Positions 27,101-39,100 of a DNA stretch of 64,000 bases are shown in pieces. Numbering within the stretch: the first letter of the stretch is position 1; each line of letters opens with the position of its first letter. This DNA comes from Anthopleura xanthogrammica. Lineage: Eukaryota; Cnidaria; Anthozoa; Actiniaria; Actiniidae. Position numbers and translations under genes: made by a program. The notes under the pieces are model-generated. The model saw only the letters and a program-made list of their open reading frames with translations, was not told the DNA's origin and did not search any database. The stretch covers positions 7,273,109 to 7,337,108 of the forward strand of contig OZ025212.1 in NCBI GenBank assembly GCA_964019055.1, given 5' to 3'.

Positions 27101-30100
27101 AGAGAGTCAGAGAGTCAGAGAGTCAGAGAGTCAGAGAGTCAGAGAGTCAGAGAGTCAGAGAAAAGAAACAAAAGAATAATGAAAGGAAGAAATAAGAAAA
27201 ATCCCTTGCATTTTATAAGATTAACTTAACCAGAACCAAAAATTAGATTGTGTTCACTCTTCCCGCTCTCTCAAAAATAAAAAAATTAAAAGATTGCGTG
27301 TTTTATATCTATAGTTTCACAGATTAACGTATCAAGTCAGGGAGGAGTGATCACAAGTCCTGGCTACCCACTACGCATGGAGCAGGCTCACTACAAGTGG
27401 ACATTCATATCCTCAGATCCACATTCAAGAATTGCTATTTACTTTGATGACATTTTATTAGCTCGTCGTGATGGCGGGTAAGAGTAAGAATGCCCGGATG
27501 CTAATTGGCCGGAACGGAAACGAACAAAGGATTGGGGCGAGTTTTAAAGTTTAATCTAATTAGCAAAATCATTCTGTCATCTAAGAGAGCATCTCAATAT
27601 TAGTAAGTCGGGCACATTTGAACGTGTTTTAATGAAAAGAACCAGAGTACAAGCCAGCATTCTCTATAAATATCCAACACTTTTGAAGGCTTGTAACTCT
27701 GGCTCTTTTCATTGAAACACATTCTAATTTGCCAGACTTACTATTATTGAGATGCTTTATTTATCAGATGACAGAATGATTTTGCTACTTAGATTAAAAC
27801 TCAAAATTCTCCCCAGTCCCCTGCTCGTTTCCGTTTTGGCCAATTCATAATTTTGTTGTGAGTTGAATCAGTTTCAAAAAGAAAATTAAGGTCAACGGAT
27901 CAGACTTAAGAATTCTTTATGATTTGATTAGCATAAATCATAAATTTGAAAATTCTTACTTAAATGAAAACATTGGTGTGCCATAATGGTTATCAACTCA
28001 GGAAAAGCTCAGCACAGTCACTGGATGTCACATTTTTTATTTAAAATCTGGTGAAAACAGCTTTATTTTATTTTATTTTATTTATTTTTTTTTTGCAGTG
28101 TTAGTAACCTCACAGTAAGGGATGCTAGAGGAAGGCAGTTGTTGTTCGTCAATAACAGGAGAAGATCTGGAGTCGCTTTCCTATTGAAGCGAGACTCGTT
28201 ACGAGTTTCCTTCTTTTCTTCATTCACAAGCAGATATTCAAGGGGGTTTCGTATGTCTTTCTTTGAAGTCAGCAATAATATGAACCTTGGTAAGATAACA
28301 CATATTTTTTAAACAATATATCTTACTTATTTGTTTTACTTTCAGTAGGGCTTCTCCATTCCCGCATTTGCTAGCAGGCCCAGGCAATACATGCATGCTG
28401 ATATGTACCTCTTTTTTGCAGCGTTTTTCTTCTTTCTAAAATACTAAGATAGTAAAGAGTCTGACTGTAACGTATTACTGTCCTTCTACTCTAACCGCGG
28501 TCACCCAGAGTTCGTTGAGCAATCAGATTACGACTGAATACAAAAACAAGAACAATATAATTCAAGTTCATACTTCTGTGCACGGTTGTTTTACATTAAA
28601 CGATAATTTCTATGGCTGGATTTACTAAATAACGATTGTGTAAAAACTCGTAATCTTATTGGTCAACGAACTCTGGGTGACCGCGGTTAGAGTAGAAGGA
28701 CAGTAATATTGAAGGTGTTACCTGTCAACTTTACCCAAACATGACCCATCCCTTATTAAAAAATGCTCTGATCCTTACCGCGCGTCTTAGTAGCAGCTGC
28801 AGCTAGACGTATGCAGATTAGTCATATGATATGATTGTGTGTTGCAAGTAAAATGTGTGAAAAAAGGCTTTACCTATTTCAAGCTCTTTATTTTGTCGCC
28901 TTCAGCTCCGTTAAAACAAGACTGGAACATTACAGCAACAGCCGTAGACACCAACGTCATCAAAGTCATGTGGTCTTTACTCAATACCAATGGATCCCTG
29001 GTTATTGGATATGTAATCTCCTGTAATTCAACAGAAACCCGGTTTTTCAACGAATCACTTCAGTCTGCTAACAACAAAACAACTGCTTACTGCAATCATC
29101 TTGTGAGAAACACGCATTACAAGGTGCAGGTTTTTGCTTACTTGAAACGTCTTCCTGATGGGCAAACACGTATTTATAGAAGTGCTCCTGTCTATGTAAG
29201 AACAAAGCTTAAAATGGGTAAGTAAAATTTCGAACTATGCCCTGTAAGAACAATTATAGATATTGATAGCGCTAGAAGCTAGAAGCTAGACCCAGGTCCT
29301 TTCTAGCAAATTCAACATGGCCGCCTAAAATAACGGCCTCCTTAATTGTGAATACAATTGTCATATTCTGATTCCTACTTTTTATTCATAATCCTTTTGA
29401 TTATAGATCAACTTTGGTGCGATATTCGCCTATAGCAACATCACTTGTCAATGTAATTATTTTCATATCTACAGTGAGAATTAGATTAGCTGGTGGAAAA
29501 GTGCGCGGCGAAGGTCGTGTAGAAATCTTGTATAATGGCCAATGGGGAACGGTCTGTCATGACTATTGGGGTATCAACGATGCTAATGTCGTCTGTCGTT
29601 CTTTGGGTCTACCGAGAGCAATAGGTGCTTTAAGGTATGCACCCTTTGGTCCTGGTACTGGTCCAATCTGGATGAATTATGTACACTGCCGTGGAAGTGA
29701 ATCATCTTTGTTTCAGTGTCGGCATAGAGGATTGGGGTCACATAATTGTAATAGTCATAGAAAAGATGCTGGTGTCGTTTGTGGACTGCCACCTTGTAAG
29801 TAAAGGAGTCTTTTCGAATATTGTATACATTTTGGGAAACCGTCATGATGAAGCTTTTGTATTAATTAGTTAAGAATGTAAATACGCACCCATTTAATTG
29901 TACACTGCATTTCCAATATCCTAGATAAGGTGTTACAATATCAATGTAATGTGTATATGATCGTACCATACTGTGAAATACTCAGAAACGAAAAATTCTG
30001 AGCCCCAGATGGGAATCGAACCCACGACCCTCCGTATGCTAGTCGGACGCTCTGCCACTGAGCTACAGTCTCGACAGTGTTGCCCTAATCGACACAAAAA

Positions 30101-33100
30101 AATAAATTCTACTGCTGCCTTATAATGATTAGTACCGTAGGCTTCATAGTAGTTGTATGGTCTTGTGGCAGCAGCAGCAATACTAGTTTAGAAAACTCTT
30201 TATAAATTTCTTGCATTTTCGTCCTTTTGTACAAAAGTGGTCAAGGTAAACATCACTGGTCTGTCTGGAGTGATAACGAGCCCGGGATATCCACAGTACA
30301 TGCAGCGAGCAAACTATGAGTGGATATTCAGACCTCCATTACCACGTGCAAGCGTTGCTATCTACTTTGAAAAGATATACTTAAGGAGAAGCAGAGGAGG
30401 CGGGTAAGAATTTTGAATTTATTGCTTTGGCCACATTGAAATAAACATCGAAAAAAATGCGAGTTTCATTGGCATACATACTATAATGGTTTGACATCAT
30501 GGTTTTCCCGGGTATCTTTATTAATGCACGTGATCCCAACGTGGTCCTTCCATTGGCCTCTTGCTTTATTTATTAATATTAGGGTGGTTGATGAAGCTGC
30601 CATATATAGCGACACGTTAATTTCGCAATTTCGGAGGTCGCATGTTTGACGTCGACACTTTAATTTGACGCGATTTTGACATAAAATCATATTTAAAGGC
30701 ATTATTTCAATTTCGCGATTTCATTGAATAAATAATTTATAATTTGTTTCCAATTACACACATTCCTTGTACAAAACTGAAGACTTTATTGCATAACTAA
30801 CAACAAAAAGTAAATTAAAATTTCGTTAAGTAAAAAAAGTGTCGCGCGCAAAATCTTCATGTAATATGGTATTTATACCTTTCTGATATTTCCATTATTG
30901 GTGATCATTTCTTTGATAGCGCGGTTTTCGTATGAGTGAGAAAAATACGGTACTGACTTACAAGTACACAGTACGACATGCCGCAAAATCGAAATGTCTT
31001 CCTCGTAAGAATGGCTTTCATATGAGTGGGGAACATACAGCGTTGACTTACAGTACGTACACGATAGCATCGAAATATCTTCCCATTGTCTTCTTGTAAT
31101 TTTATCCAATCATAATGCGTAGTTACGACTCATGTAAGCACGATAATGACTTTATCGCATCGTTTTCCACTCATATGAAAATTGCTCTAACAACAATTAT
31201 AGAATTTACATTACTTTGTTTTAACAGGAGAAGCAAAATTGCTATCAGCGATTCAAATTCCTCTCCCATTCTCCAAGCTGAAAACACGATGATAGATCAG
31301 GTTACTACTTGGATAGAAGATGCTCCTGTGGTTGTACGGTACTTCTCACAATTCTCAACAAAGCGTGGCTCAGGCAATAAAAAACAAGGTTTCCATTTGC
31401 GATACATTATATTTGACGCCAAACGCGAAGGTAAACTAATGTGTTAAAATGATAAGAAAGCTCTATAATTAAATTACCTAAAAGTGTCTTGCATGGTTAG
31501 ATGTTCCTGGTACATTCATTTTCATAAATTCATCTCTTCTTTGCCGTGTTTTATTCAAAGTATTTGTGTCACACTGCCTATATAATGTTACTAACACGCA
31601 ATATCCTGTTTTCTAGTTCCCTGTCTTTCCTTGCAATGCTAACGTGACAGCAGGGATTGACCAAATCACGATCATGAAATATATTTGTGTCACACAGCTT
31701 AATGTTCATGTAATGCAATATCATTTTTTAGTTCCCTGTCAGCCAAATTGGAACGTTAACTTGACAGCAGGGATTGGCAAAATCATCGTATCCTGGACAC
31801 CATTACCTGGCGTTGATACTTACTTGGTTCTGTATAACTCCACAAGGAGTATGAAAAAGGAATTGCGAATTGTGATCAATTCAAATTCCATTATCCTTGA
31901 CTATCTGGAACTCAAGGTGGTTTACATGGTACAAGTAATAGGGTTTGATTCTTTAACCATCAAACCCAAAGTTTACAGCTGCCCACGATCAGCAGAGATA
32001 AAGAAATGTAAGTCTACTTTGGGTCCATATTCGTAAAAAGGGTGCTGGGTGTAGTGTTCAGCTTCTGACCTTATCCAGATATTTGATGTGGGGTGATCTC
32101 GCAAATTTGCCCAAGCGAGGATCACCTTCTTTAGAGAGTGTAGCTGATTGGCTTGCATAGGAACACATAGGGCTTGAATTCTTTAGTTTTTATACAGTTT
32201 CTTTATATTAATCGAATAGCGAAAGTTCGATTGGTTGGTGGGAAGGCACCAGGCGAAGGTCGCGTAGAAATCATGCACAATGGAACATGGGGTACGGTCT
32301 GTGATGACAGCTGGGATTTCAACGATGCTAATGTGGTCTGTCGTTCACTGGGTCTACCAAGAGCAGTGGCTGCACCACATTTCGCAGCCTTTGGTCCTGG
32401 TACTGGTCCAATCTGGATGGATGATGTACGCTGCCGTGGTAGTGAATCATCTTTGTTTCAGTGTCCGCATAGAGGATTGGGATCACATAACTGTAGACAT
32501 CATGAAGATGCCGCAGTTGCATGCGGGCTTCCACCTAGTAAGTCCTTTATTTCTGTATACAAGCTGCCCTCTCTCCATAAGGCTTTAATATACCCGGCAG
32601 AAATTTTTACCCCATGAGCCTCGCACAGAAATGTCTTACAGTAGGTTGATCGGGAAATGGCGAGCCGTCTGACATCTAGCACCTTCGGACACGATCTATA
32701 ATAGTGTAACAACTCACCATCACTGAATTTGTCGATGACTTTTGCCTTAAAATAAGTTGAACCATTTCTCTGTCACCTTAGTTTCTCATTTTCTTGATAG
32801 TGGTGAAGCTCAACATCACAAACCTAACTGGAATGATCACAAGTCCTGGTTCCCGAAACACCACGTATAGAGCTAACCTTGAATGGACCTTCAGACCGCT
32901 GCTACCAAATGCTCAAGTATTTCTCTATTTCCAAGAAATCGATCTAAGGAGGATAAGCTTTTATAGGTAATGCAGTTCATAAGAAATGTTTCTTTTTGGA
33001 TTTTTAGCTAATGCGATCTTTACCCAATAGCAGATATTAGAGCGTGGGCGGATACATGGGGTAGATTGGGTGGATATCCACCCCCTCTTTGAAGGTGTTA

Positions 33101-36100
33101 AGTAGTGTTTAATAAACGAGTAGGAGTGTTTTATCAGGTTTTAGACCTGATAAAACATGATCTATGAGTTTATTGAACTACTTTAAAAACTCATGAATAA
33201 TTCACAAACCTTTGGTCGAATTAGAGCGACCATACACATGGACTTTTATACATCGATAGAAGTTTGTACGTAATTGTCATGCGCAGTCGAGGTTTATACG
33301 TCACTGTCACTTGCACTCAGTCAGTCCCAAAAAGGCTCCCACATTTTGAAGAGAGCATGCCAGTCTGAAGACAGGATTGCTAGTCGACTAACTTTCGTGG
33401 GTCGTCGATGATCGTATGTGAGACTGACCTTGATGAGGCTCTAAGTCTTCATCTAAACTAGGAGGCACCTTTATCTCTGATAGAGTCGTCCTCATTAGTA
33501 TTCTTTATATAAAGACACGCGTGTGTCTTTATATAAAGACCACTTGAATACTGATGAAGATGGCTTTATCGGGTATAAAGGTCCATTTGGAGCAAAGGCT
33601 CATGAATTATTCATGAGTTTTTGAATAATATATAAATATTTTATGGCAAATAAAGCAACAAAACTGGCATGATTGCATCTACCTGTATGTAATTTAAAAT
33701 CTATATATTTTCATTATATGATTATCAATGAAATACCTATATTTCTTTATTTCAAAAATTTGATATTTTCACATGTGAAAATATCATCACTATGGTAACA
33801 TACTTCTTATATCAGAAATAAAACGAAAAATCTTTCTTTTCTTTTTTATTAATAATTATATAATAAACAGAATATTGCGTGGGCGCTTGGAGATGCGAAT
33901 TTTATCTTCTCGTGTTGAAAATCTCTTTCTTCGCTGCGCTCACTCTTTTTAAGAGATCTTTTTAACACTCGAAGATAAAATTCGTATCTCCGCGCGCCCA
34001 TGTAATATCCTCTATACACTTAATATATATCCTAAGGAGTCAATAAACATCGAGCTAATTGCATCGAGTTTTTCTTTCCCAACAGTATTATCAACTATTC
34101 AATTTCAAGATAATGAAAAAACATGTTTCCGGAAAACTGTTCCAAAAATATTGTTCAAAACTTGCCCAAAATGCGGAAAAGTGCTCAAATGTTGCCCAAA
34201 ATGCGAAAAAGTGCTCAAGGGTTCTCAAAATGCAAAATAGTGCATGCTCCAAAATTTAAAAAAATGCTCAAAAAGTGCCCAGCGCAATCGCGATAGGCCT
34301 AACGGAGAATAGATACCTTGAATGGACCTTGAATAAGATTATCCATCCCCCTGGATCCGCCCCTGTAGAATTACACTCAATTGCCTTCAAACAAACAGTA
34401 CATATATTGTATTGTTGACCCAAATGTATCCACTTGAAATTATTTGTTTGAAGGCAATTGATTGCAACTGTAATATTTGTTATTCGCTTGATTGACAAAG
34501 GAACAATAGTTCCAAGTCGAGTATGCATTTTCATAAAATACAGTATATGTATGAACACATCACGTTTAACCTTGACTTGGAATAACCATTGCTTAGTCAA
34601 TCAACGCCATCGTTATCATCTACCTTTGCATTATCGTAATTATAACCATTATCATTATTTTTACCTTTTAGGGGTAGTAGCAGCATAACAGTTTTAGATT
34701 CAAAAAACACCACAGTCTTCCATGTCTCGAATAGGAAAATACCTAGGAGTGCATCCTTGATGATGGATCCTCTGGGAAAGTTACGCTATGAAAGATATTT
34801 GTCGATAAGATCAAATATAAGGAGACAAGGCTTTCGCTTGCAATACTTTGTGGTCAGTGGTCTGGATGACTCAGGTATACAAAAGTATATTATTTATTTT
34901 GTTTCAATTTATTCAAAACAGAAGGAATGAAAAAAATAGTGTTGCACAGTTGTAAAGTGTTATTTCATTTATACCTCTTGAGCTGTGTTGTTGCGTAATT
35001 TTAAGGTATTTTAAAAAAATACCTAGATAATGGTAGAAAATGAGTGTAAAAAGCTGGTAGAAAAGCAACAAGGTATTTCATGATATGCACTAAATAGGGC
35101 TCTAAATGTTGGGATGGGAACACTGTATTAGTTGTGAATAATCAGTATGCTTGATTGCTGCTGCTGTCTCAAATTGCAGATTCTTGTCAAAATTGGAACA
35201 TAAGCATCCGCGTTGGATCAAGTAATATCAGCCTATCGTGGAGAATGTCACTCCCTTTCTCTCGAAGCCAAAACAATTACTTAGTAGTATATAGGTCTGT
35301 AAAGAGCGGAATGAATGCCAGTGTTACAGTCCTGAATAGCTCAGCTTTTATGTCAACCACGATCAACTTTCTTTCTCCAAACACAATATATTCTATACAA
35401 GTGGTTGCATTTAATAAAAGGAATGTTGGCAATACTAGCATGCACACCTGTCCAAGATTGCTGACAACGAAAAATGGTAAGTGATTTGTGTACATAAATA
35501 AACTAAACCTAGAACTGCTGGCTGTTTGTGCTGCTGCTCGTACTTATACCACTACCACTACCACTACCACTACCACTACCACTACCACTACCACTACCAC
35601 TACCACTACCACTACCACTACCACTACCACTACCACTACCACTACCACTACCACTACCACTACCACTACCACTACCACTACCACTACCACTACCACTACC
35701 ACTACCACTACCACTACCACTACCACTACCACTACCACTACCACTACCACTACCACTACCACTACCACTACCACTACCACTACCACTACCACTACCACTA
35801 CCACTACCACTACCACTACCACTACCACTACCACTACCACTACCACTACCACTACCACTACCACTACCACTACCACTACCACTACCACTACCACTACCAC
35901 TACCACTACCACTACCACTACCACTACCACTACCACTACCACTACCACTACCACTACCACTACCACTACCACTACCACTACCACTACCACTACCACTACC
36001 ACTACCACTACCACTACCACTACCACTACCACTACCACTACCACTACCACTACCACTACCAATACCACTACCACTACCACTACCACTACTTTATAGCGAC

Positions 36101-39100
36101 CACAGCTCTGCTGCCGCTCAGTCACAGCATATTAACCTCTACCTCTTCAAAATCCACAACATTATAAATACTAATGAACTCCCTGCTCAGTGCTGTTTGA
36201 ATCTAATTTTCTTATTTAGTTATCTGGCGTCTCTCTGGAGGGATTAAGAAGAACGAAGGGAGCATTGAAGTTAATTATAATGGTATCTGGGGTACTATTT
36301 GTTCGTCATACTGGGACATAAAAGACGCTAAAGTTGCTTGCCGCTCAATGGGTTTGCCTCCAGCGACATATGCATTGTGGAACACGATTAGCCGGTTTGG
36401 CAGCATCCACCAAAAAACATGGTTGACACGACTACATTGCACAGGGGATGAAAGCAGTCTGGCAGATTGTCCGCATGGAGGATGGGGCAATGCACCATCT
36501 TGGTGCAAATCGTCTACTTACATTGCTGGTGCTGTCTGTGGATATCCAACAGGTACGCAAAAAATAAATGCATACCGATAGAGCAGTTTTCGTATGACAT
36601 TCGAAATTCTATGCCGTGTCCTCGTCGCGCCTTAACCATGCCGTATGCCGCAACGTTCCACACTCATACAAAAACTGCTCTGTGGGTTACACCGCTGACA
36701 CCAACCAAGAAATTAGACAAAACGTTCAAATCAAGCTATACTTTACAAATGTCAGAAGAAGTGGAAGCGTTTAAATATAAACCGTCGAGATAAAAGAAAT
36801 ACAAAGATAAATAGTGTTTGTTTTAGATCACTCTTACGGTATGGGGTAGAATACCCTAATATTATTTTCACTTTTTTGACAAATTATGACATTTGCCTCA
36901 CTAGTGACAAAACTGAATGTAACCAGCCATTTTGGGGTGATTTCAAGCCCTGGGTATCCAAAATACATGCAACAAGCGCACTACGAGTGGACATTTAGGC
37001 CTTCTATACCAAATGTACAAATTGCTGTTTACTTCAAAGATATCTACCTCATCCGCTATGACCGTGGGTAAGCACTCAAAAACTGTAATTAATTCGTTTT
37101 CAAAATCTTATCTAAAAATAATACTCGTCTTTGTTTTGCGTTATTAAATATATAGTTTTACATAATGGATTTTCTTAGCGTTAAAATTGGTCTTCGAATG
37201 ATATACTAAATATTTTCTCATGTAGTCTTATCTAAATCTAATACCAAATACGGTATTGTTAAAAATAGTTAAAAATTAAATATTAGAGTGCATAGATAGG
37301 AATGCTGACTGACTATTGAACAGAAGGATAGCAGGAATATTTCAAGAAACATCTAGCAAATGTCAATCCAAACCATTCTTATTTTAACAAATTTACTTAA
37401 CAGTTTGAGTAATCTGACAGTTACTGATGGCAAAGAACAGCAGCTGTTGTTCATACAAAACCGACAGAAGGCTACATTCAGTTACCTCTCCAACAAGAAT
37501 CCCTTACGAGTTACTTACTATTCTGCATTCTCAAGTAAAAACCGTAGACGAGGATTTCAAATGTGGTACTTTGTACTAAACGGACCATTAAGTCAAGGTA
37601 GGAATTTTTTTGAGTTTACTCTGGCACGCCGTATTTTGTTCTCTGTCAAATGTTGTAATACTAATTTTCATGATCAGCTACACAATTATAATATTTTGTC
37701 TTTCTTCATACTAGTCTTACTTGTTACCTTATAAAATTCAAATTTCTTTTTCTAGTTCCACTTGCCAGTAACTGGAACATCAAAGCAAATAGCACAAGTC
37801 CCTATTCCATTACAGCTTCTTGGTCACCATTCAGTGCTCAGGGATACCTTGTTGTTGGGTATTTAATATCGTGTAATACAACAGAACATCAGTATATCAA
37901 GTTGAATGTCTCTTACGTCGTTGCCAATAGTACATCAACGTCTGCTTCCTGTGATCAGCTGATAGGATACACGTATTACCAAGTACAGGTGTTTGTGTCT
38001 CTTGTTAAAGTTGGTGATAGAAATCAGATGATGTTTTACAAAAGTGAAACAGTGAATGTGAAAACCATCGAAGGAGGTAAGTAGTAGCTCTCTTAGAGAA
38101 TATGTTTGTTTTTTCAAGTTAACAATAGGACAAAAAACGAGATATCAATAAACTATGTTAGTCTGGATTCCGCACCGTTTATAATGGCATCAGTCAATAA
38201 CCTATGTTTCAGATGAGATAATTCTATCATGTCAATGAACATTTGATCTTTTTTTAAATATTTTCGAATGCGTTTGCTTTAGTGCCAGTGAGATCGCCTG
38301 CAAATGTAACAGCTACTCTCGTGGGTCTTCGTGACGTTCTCATCCAGTGGAATCCATTATTACCACATCACGCACATGGCGTTCTTCTGGGATACAGAGT
38401 GCGTTTTCAGGAATTTTCTAGACATAACGTCAGAATACTCATCACTAACGGCACCCAAATCACAATCAAGAATCTTCTTCCTGCTGTGATATATTATTTA
38501 CAGGTTTCGGGGTTTACTGCCAAGGGATATGGACGATCATCATATTCACACTTCGTTACAAGTGAGTAACACGGCCAATCTTAATAAAACTAACTTGTTA
38601 CCCAACATACTTACGTCATAACCTTTTTCAAAATGAGCAAAGACCGCCATTTTACAATGTAGAAACAGCTCTCTATAGCTAAGCTTCCCCTCATGGAATT
38701 GGCAATGATCCAGCTATGTACTCTTTGCTACAAAAACTTGAAAAAACTGCTCCTGATGTTTTCCTTGTTTCTATAAAATTCATAATATGTATTCTTGTGT
38801 ATTCAATTTAAGAATGTGGTGAGGATATTGAACTCCAGTCGTATGGTAGGATATCAATTCCTGATTTGCGTTTCGCACGAAGTTGGAACGTTGATTGCAG
38901 ATGGACATTTAAACCGCCATCAAAGACTGCAATAATTCTGTTGATATTTGATCAGTTAACCATACTTTCGTCTCAGCAGTCTTGTAGGTAAGTGTGGCAA
39001 AAAGATTTCGTAATTTCTGCTCTCGATTCATAACAGCGCTAGTACAAGCCTAATGTAGTATTCTTTCGAGCAGGAGTAAATAATTGTAGTGAAAATCCTT

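Noticed and set aside
27068..27165. Possible CRISPR-like array from regular repeats
   Set aside because: Units are contiguous 8-mers without spacers and the DNA is clearly eukaryotic.
30001..30076. Possible tRNA-Ala (AGC) gene on the minus strand
   Set aside because: D, anticodon and T arms are plausible but the acceptor stem does not pair.
35488..36247. Long open frames of poly-Thr, Tyr-His, Leu-Pro and Val across the hexanucleotide array
   Set aside because: They are translations of (CCACTA)n in every frame, lie in an intron and have no domain.
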